The position numbers and the translations under genes were made by a program. Below, piece after piece: positions 59,341 to 64,000 of a stretch of DNA of 64,000 nucleotides. Under the pieces are notes generated by a model, which was given only the letters and a program-made list of their open reading frames with translations, ran no database searches and had not been told where the DNA came from. Numbering within the stretch: position 1 is the stretch's first letter; each line of letters starts with the position of its first letter. This DNA comes from Lampris incognitus (taxonomy: Eukaryota > Chordata > Actinopteri > Lampriformes > Lampridae), in NCBI RefSeq assembly GCF_029633865.1, contig NC_079219.1, positions 53,292,898 to 53,356,897 on the forward strand, read 5' to 3'.

Positions 59341-59736
59341 TACATCAGCTGGTGCATTTTGTTTTGTACTCTTCCCAGCCATCACACCTGGGAGATGGTG
59401 AATATCTGCAGTAAAGAGTGCATGGCATATGCTTCCATAAGGTGGACGTTACACTTAACAGTAGACAACACACACTTGGTGGACTCAACCTGTAATGGAC
59501 GGTGCATTGTTCAGGTTGTGTCACGTTATGTAGGCCAGCTTAACACCAAAAGCAGAGCGAGACACTGAATTTCTAAAACATCTTAAGAGAGGAGCACGGT
59601 GTGTGTTACTTGTAATGGCACATGCTAAAGTAGTTTACATGACAGTTTATTCCATGCAACATAGTGTAATTCAAGCCGGTCGTGTCACACGTTGCAGCGG
59701 TTTTGTCGGCAAGCGAGTTGGTCTGTTTGAAAGGCC

Positions 59737-60399
59737 TCACCATACCGGCAGCCCATCATACCTACAATACAAAGAAAACACATTCATGTAGATAATAAAG
59801 TGCTCCCGACACCAAGAAGACACACACATTAACTCACACACACTACGTAATATGGGTGTGTACATAGTATATGTGTGTGTTTGTATTTGCATATATTTTA
59901 TCGCAGGTCCAGGAAATACCGAAGGATGCCATAGCTCCAAGAGGTAGGTTGGTATTATAGATACAGCACATACCTGACATAGGATGCTGGGATACTCTCT
60001 GTGCTCTCCCTCAGCAGCAGGTCTGAGAACAGTGTATCTGGACTGGATCGTTTGCCGTACCTGTACATGGAAAACAGTCGGGCAAACTGGTCTTGGTTTT
60101 GTTTGTTTCTTTGTTTTCCAACATGGGCTCAGCCTTTGCATTCTTGTAGAGCTAACATCCGACTTTATCTCCTCATAGTGAGGTGTCAGAAACGAAGACG
60201 TCAGAAAAGCCGCTCACCTCTGCCTGGTGATGAGGTTGATGTAGTGCCGGAGCGCTGAGTAATATTTGGCGAGCTCCTCAGGTGGGGCGTCCTCCCCCGG
60301 GCTGGCGGGTTTGGATGGATACGTGTTCACGCCGGAGTGAACAGAAATCAGCAAGCAGAGAGCCAGGATGCCCACAGACATCCCTGTGTTCGGCCGCAT
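59737..60399 (-). CDS. npy: Prepro-neuropeptide Y (complete, three coding exons, 97 aa)
   Basis: Secreted neuropeptide hormone acting through Y-type G-protein-coupled receptors. Coding exons in transcript order: 60399-60218, 60060-59974 and 59761-59737, all GT-AG. Residues 1-26 form a signal peptide ([20 protein letters not shown]..). Mature peptide is residues 27-62: it starts [20 protein letters not shown] and ends [12 protein letters not shown]. It is followed by the GKR amidation and cleavage signal, then a 32-residue C-terminal flanking peptide ending RYDGLPVW. The exon structure (break after the last Arg of the mature peptide, tiny last exon) is that of the NPY family. Placement beside PALS2 and GSDME identifies it as NPY rather than PYY; whether it is the teleost npya or npyb duplicate cannot be decided here. 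Ala-Ser at mature positions 6-7 and Pro at 14 differ from the usual NPY. Confidence 0.93.
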
Positions 60400-60637
60400 C
60401 CTGCATCACAGAGAAAATAAGCAAGGGGGAGGGAAAGCCCCACAACACAACACAACACAACACAACACGCAGCAATCTGCAGACAAACAGTCGTGACTTT
60501 CCCATTAAACTCGAGAACAAAAAGTACGGCTTTCCCAGGATCATAATGAAATAATCCACTGTTCATAAACGATGGAAGCTGTCAGACTCTGCAGCGGCTG
60601 AGCGATCGAAGAGCGAGAAAAAGGAAATAACACATAC

Positions 60638-60697
60638 GTGATGAGTGCACTCTTAAAAGCAACTGCTTTGGTTGGTCGCCAAGCTGGTCTTGGCTCC
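60638..60697 (-). other. npy: Noncoding first exon of NPY
   Basis: Bounded on its 3' side by a GT donor (CATCAC/GTATGT, minus strand) and on its 5' side by an inferred start about 25-30 bases after the TATA box. It would splice to the acceptor just before the start codon exon (GATGCAG near 60401-60407). Confidence 0.6.
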
Positions 60698-60722
60698 TCT
60701 GTCAGATTTCCAGCAACCTCGG

Positions 60723-60730
60723 TATTTATA
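60723..60730 (-). promoter_or_regulatory. npy: TATA box of NPY
   Basis: TATAAATA on the minus strand, at a suitable distance upstream of the noncoding first exon. Confidence 0.65.
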
Positions 60731-60761
60731 TGTGTGTGTGTGTGTGGGTGAGTGGTGGTGG

Positions 60762-60790
60762 TGGTGGTGGTGGTGGGGGGGGGGGGGGGC
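60762..60790. repeat. Poly-G run upstream of NPY
   Basis: GGT units followed by an uninterrupted G run about 50 bp upstream of the NPY TATA box. Confidence 0.85.
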
Positions 60791-60999
60791 TCCAGAAGGC
60801 TATTTCATTCCGTTCGCATCACAGGGTATTTCTAAGGAGTGCAGTTTGCTTGGTAGGTTGATGGCAGCAGGGGAACAAATTGTTCATACTTAAGTGCTTT
60901 ATAGTGAATTGACTTTAAAACTGACCACAGCTGGCAATCTGCTGTCTTATTTACATCGTCGGCTGACACTTATCTCAGATTTGCGACGCAACTAAAAAT

Positions 61000-61302
61000 C
61001 TTGCCGTGAGAATATTATACACGTTAATTGGCATTGCTATTTATCTTTTGTCAAAAAGCTGATAATACCATGCCTGGGAACATCCCCCCCCCCCCCGTGA
61101 TGCAGCTCTGCAAAACCTTTATTGCCAGTTATTTCCTATCCTAACCTCTCTTCCCTTGTTTCTCATTTCAAAGTAAGAAGCTGACCGACTAAAATGTTTA
61201 CAAGACAGAAAATATCAGTGACTCACACTTTAGCTGAAACTGTGATTTTTACACAAGGTGACACGACCTTTGCCAAGTGGGAGAAAACGAGGAAACGGAG
61301 AT

Positions 61303-61333
<31 letters not shown>

Positions 61334-62395
61334 GCTTAAGTGTGGTCGTGAGTTGCAGCAAATCAAATTACTTATTTTTCTTCTGTCAGTTGAGCTGCTG
61401 ATGCCTAGTGAGATTTATGGTAAGTGTTGGTTTGTCCCCTTATTGGCTGATCTATTTTACACTCAATAAAAGTTAATTTAGAAGATGTCGTTTTGCTGAA
61501 GTGAGTCTGCATGAAGGAGCCAGACCTCACTGGATTACCTTGGTCTGTATTTCACAAAGCCCGTGTCAGAATGTGAAGGTCCTCAGTATCGCGTCATTCT
61601 CAAAATAAGTCATTTGAAATCAGTTACATGTAATGTGTCCCTTCTGTCCCTCGGAGTAAACTAGCACACGCTAATGTAGGACGGGCAAACTCGTCCCACT
61701 GAAACTCAGGTCTCAAATACTGAGCAATTACCTTAAATCTGCGACCATCCAAACCGTTTTGGCCCGGACTCTGTGAAGCTGTTTCTGAATAACACCGCGT
61801 CAGCCCAGAAAGGGCACGGCGAAGAGCAAAGCCATCAACCCCCAATTCCAGATGATGGAGGACGCGGAGAGCTGCTGCAACCTCCAGCCCCTAGACAATA
61901 AGAAAAAACAGGTAATGGCATCTATTTTCCTCCAAGAACAGTTTCCCGGGGAACGCAAAGACATTTTACAGAAGATTGGTGCCGACAATTCCCGTGACAG
62001 CCAAATGAGAACGCCGGTCTGGGGGCACAACTTCACAAAGCCGGGGAGAAGAAAGAAAAAAGGGAATTCAGAAGCTGCTCCGGCTTTACCAGACACACAG
62101 CGTCTTGTGGACCAAGTCCTGTGCAAGAATGAAGGGTGGATTTCAGCCTTCTGAGCTCGCTGCAGATCAAAGAAGGCTGCATCAGCTCGTCTGGATACAC
62201 GGTTTACTGACGGATACATGTCATCACCTTCTTTTGAGTTTCTTACCCGGATTGTTGAGCACGCGTCACCACAATTCGTTGAAGGCTTCCGGTTAACGTC
62301 GCCGATGAGGTGTAGCTCCTCGTGTCTTTGACTGACCAAACAGTCCCAGGAGGTCAGGACACCTCGAAATGCTCTGATGTTTGCATGGACAGACA
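61000..62395. other. Region upstream of NPY, no gene assigned
   Basis: Contains a poly-A run at about 61308-61333 and overlapping open frames on both strands at 61800-62339 (179 codons minus, 100 codons plus). Neither resembles a known family, has splice support, or has a clear start context. Confidence 0.4.
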
Positions 62396-62397
62396 GT

Positions 62398-63260
62398 CAA
62401 TTCAGTTCAGTTCAGCTCAATTCAATTTATTGTCATTAAAAACAGTGCAACAAACAGTGCAAGACAGACACAGACAAACACAGCAAACACAGACACATAC
62501 AGATGAAGTCTACAAGCTATAGATAAGTAAAGAAGAAAAGCACGAGTATAAACATATCTAGACATTCAGTGGGTAGCCAGGTTCAGGTGGGCAACAGCTT
62601 GGGGAAAGAGGCTGTTTTTGAGCCTGGTAGTGCGGGCTCTGAGGCTGCCGTAGCGCCTCCCAGAGGGCAGGGGGGAGAACAGTCCATGGTTGGGGCGGGT
62701 GGGATCTCTGCTGATGCTGAGACCCCTTCGAAGGCAGCGTTTGTGATAAATGTCTCTTATGGCTGGGAGCTGGGTACCGGTGATATGCCGGGCCGCCTTG
62801 ACGACCCGCTGCAGAGCTTTCTGGTCCACTGAGGTGCAGTTGCCGTACCACACGGAGATGCAGATGGTCAGGATGCTCTCGATGGTGCAGTGGTAGAAGT
62901 TGGTGAGAATTTTGGGGGTAGACAGGCGCTCCTCAGCCTCCTCAGGAAATGCAGGCATTGTTGGGCCTTTTTCACAAGGGCCTGGGTGTTTTATGTCCAG
63001 GAGAGGTCCTCACTGATGTGGACTCCAAGGAATTTAAAGCTGGAGACACGCTCCACTTCCACCCCATTGATGTGTATGGGGGAGTGACTGCAACTTCTAG
63101 ACCTCCTGAAGGCCACAATCAGCTCCTTCATCTTCTGCACATTAAGGACAAGACTGTTGGTGGTGCACCATGATGTGAGGTGCTGAATCTCGTCCCTGTA
63201 GGCCGTCTCGTCATTGTTGGTGATACGGCTTACGACTGTGGCGTCATCCGCAAAAAGCTA
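62398..63260 (-). mobile_element. L2/jockey-like LINE fragment
   Basis: Minus-strand frame 62958-62566 reads LSTPKILTNFYHCTIESILT, ISVWYGNCTSVDQKALQRVV and GLFSPLPSGRRYGSLRART. Upstream part is in other frames. 3' end near 62398-62440 (minus ACAATAAATTGAATTGAGCT). Confidence 0.88.
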
Positions 63261-64000
63261 AATAAACTTAAGTGGCACTTTCAAAAAGGAAGTAAAGGCG
63301 ATTTGCAAAGAAATATATTCCTTTAAGTGTTAGCCATAGCATCCACTGCAGCGAGCCTTACCTCAGATACCAGCAGCTGTATAATGTATAACGTATAGCG
63401 TATACAGCAATGTCATCTCTCCAGTGGGTCTGTAAGTTGACGTGGGTGCACGGGTGTCTATATAACGCTGTACCGTCCAGAATACTAATTAGCTGAAATT
63501 ATCCTACACCATGCAAACTCCCACTTGAAACAAGACAATCTGGGGTGAACTGTTAAATAGAATATATTCTACTTTATCAGTTCTGTTATATCTACTTCAC
63601 TATTTTACTGTTATTTTCATTTTTTGATTCTATTTACTCTGTTTTCTATTTTCATCATTATCTTCCTCTATCTGTGCACTTTCATTTGATGTAAAGCGCG
63701 TTGCATTGAATTTTAGTGTATTGATTGATTGATTGGTTGGTTAACTGATTCCTATGGGGCTCAAGTGGACCCAAAGCTTTCGAGTACAGGTGTAATCAGA
63801 CATACTGTATATAAGACTAGACGTGATAGACATTTCTACTGGCTGGTTATCTTGCTGTGATACTCTCAAGTCTTTATCACAACATCAGTACCACATTACA
63901 GGTAAGAAGCTTGGCTATACGGCTTGTTTGCTTTGGAAGACAATGAAAAAGGGAGCCATTCGGACATATAGATTGGTCTTTTTTAAAATGCTGGCATGGC
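63261..64000. other. Intergenic, nothing recognised
   Basis: Only a short GATT run near 63721-63740 stands out. Confidence 0.5.

Noticed and set aside
58789-59385. Long open frames (183 and 198 codons, minus strand) rich in His-Ile-Thr-Ser
   Set aside because: They are translations of a pentanucleotide satellite.
59900-59945. Alternative last NPY exon reading [11 protein letters not shown]
   Set aside because: The exon at 59737-59761 gives RYDGLPVW, matching the conserved NPY C-terminus, and has a proper acceptor.
61800-62339. 179-codon minus-strand frame and overlapping 100-codon plus-strand frame
   Set aside because: No recognisable family, no splice support, and both strands are open by chance in the same stretch.

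Overview
The window is vertebrate nuclear DNA, almost certainly from a teleost fish. Genes are split into short GT-AG exons. Introns are crowded with fish-type repeats: Rex3/RTE and L2-like LINEs, tRNA-derived SINEs, Tc1 and hAT DNA transposons, and many microsatellites. No prokaryotic or viral gene organisation is present. All calls rest on reading translated exons and splice sites by eye; no database search was run.

Four protein-coding genes could be assembled. From left to right they are: the last eight coding exons of an oxysterol-binding-protein-related gene (OSBPL3-like, + strand, 2990-17712); a complete gasdermin E gene (GSDME, + strand, nine coding exons, 24131-32034, 466 aa); a complete MAGUK scaffold gene (PALS2/MPP6, - strand, twelve coding exons, 52746 down to 36135, 550 aa); and a complete neuropeptide Y gene (NPY, - strand, three coding exons plus a noncoding first exon, about 60697 down to 59737, 97 aa prepropeptide). 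The order OSBPL3-GSDME-PALS2-NPY is the same as on human chromosome 7p15, next to the HOXA region, so this is an ancient conserved block rather than a functional operon. GSDME and PALS2 converge tail to tail.

The rest is introns and intergenic DNA. 1-2989 is an OSBPL3 intron with a LINE fragment carrying a 14-copy 83-bp internal array, followed by a SINE. 3128-17615 holds OSBPL3 introns with L1-like, L2-like and Rex3 fragments and several microsatellites. 17713-24130 is the OSBPL3-GSDME intergenic stretch, with a hAT element inside a SINE, a foldback transposon, and a 2.2-kb RTE/BovB-type LINE with a perfect 16-bp target duplication. GSDME introns contain two inverted SINEs around exons 4 and 5 and a second Rex3 copy flanked by 129-bp direct repeats. 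PALS2 introns contain a Tc1 element with one frame break, a decayed Tc1, a MITE with telomere-like repeats, and several SINEs. 57240-57480 is a GC-rich probable PALS2 promoter. 58817-59340 is a pentanucleotide satellite, and beyond NPY lies a further LINE fragment (62398-63260).

No new multi-gene biological system was found. The observations most worth following up are the inverted SINE pair bracketing the gasdermin exon that carries the predicted caspase site, the LINE-internal tandem array with higher-order structure, and two independent LINE insertions flanked by unusually long direct repeats.
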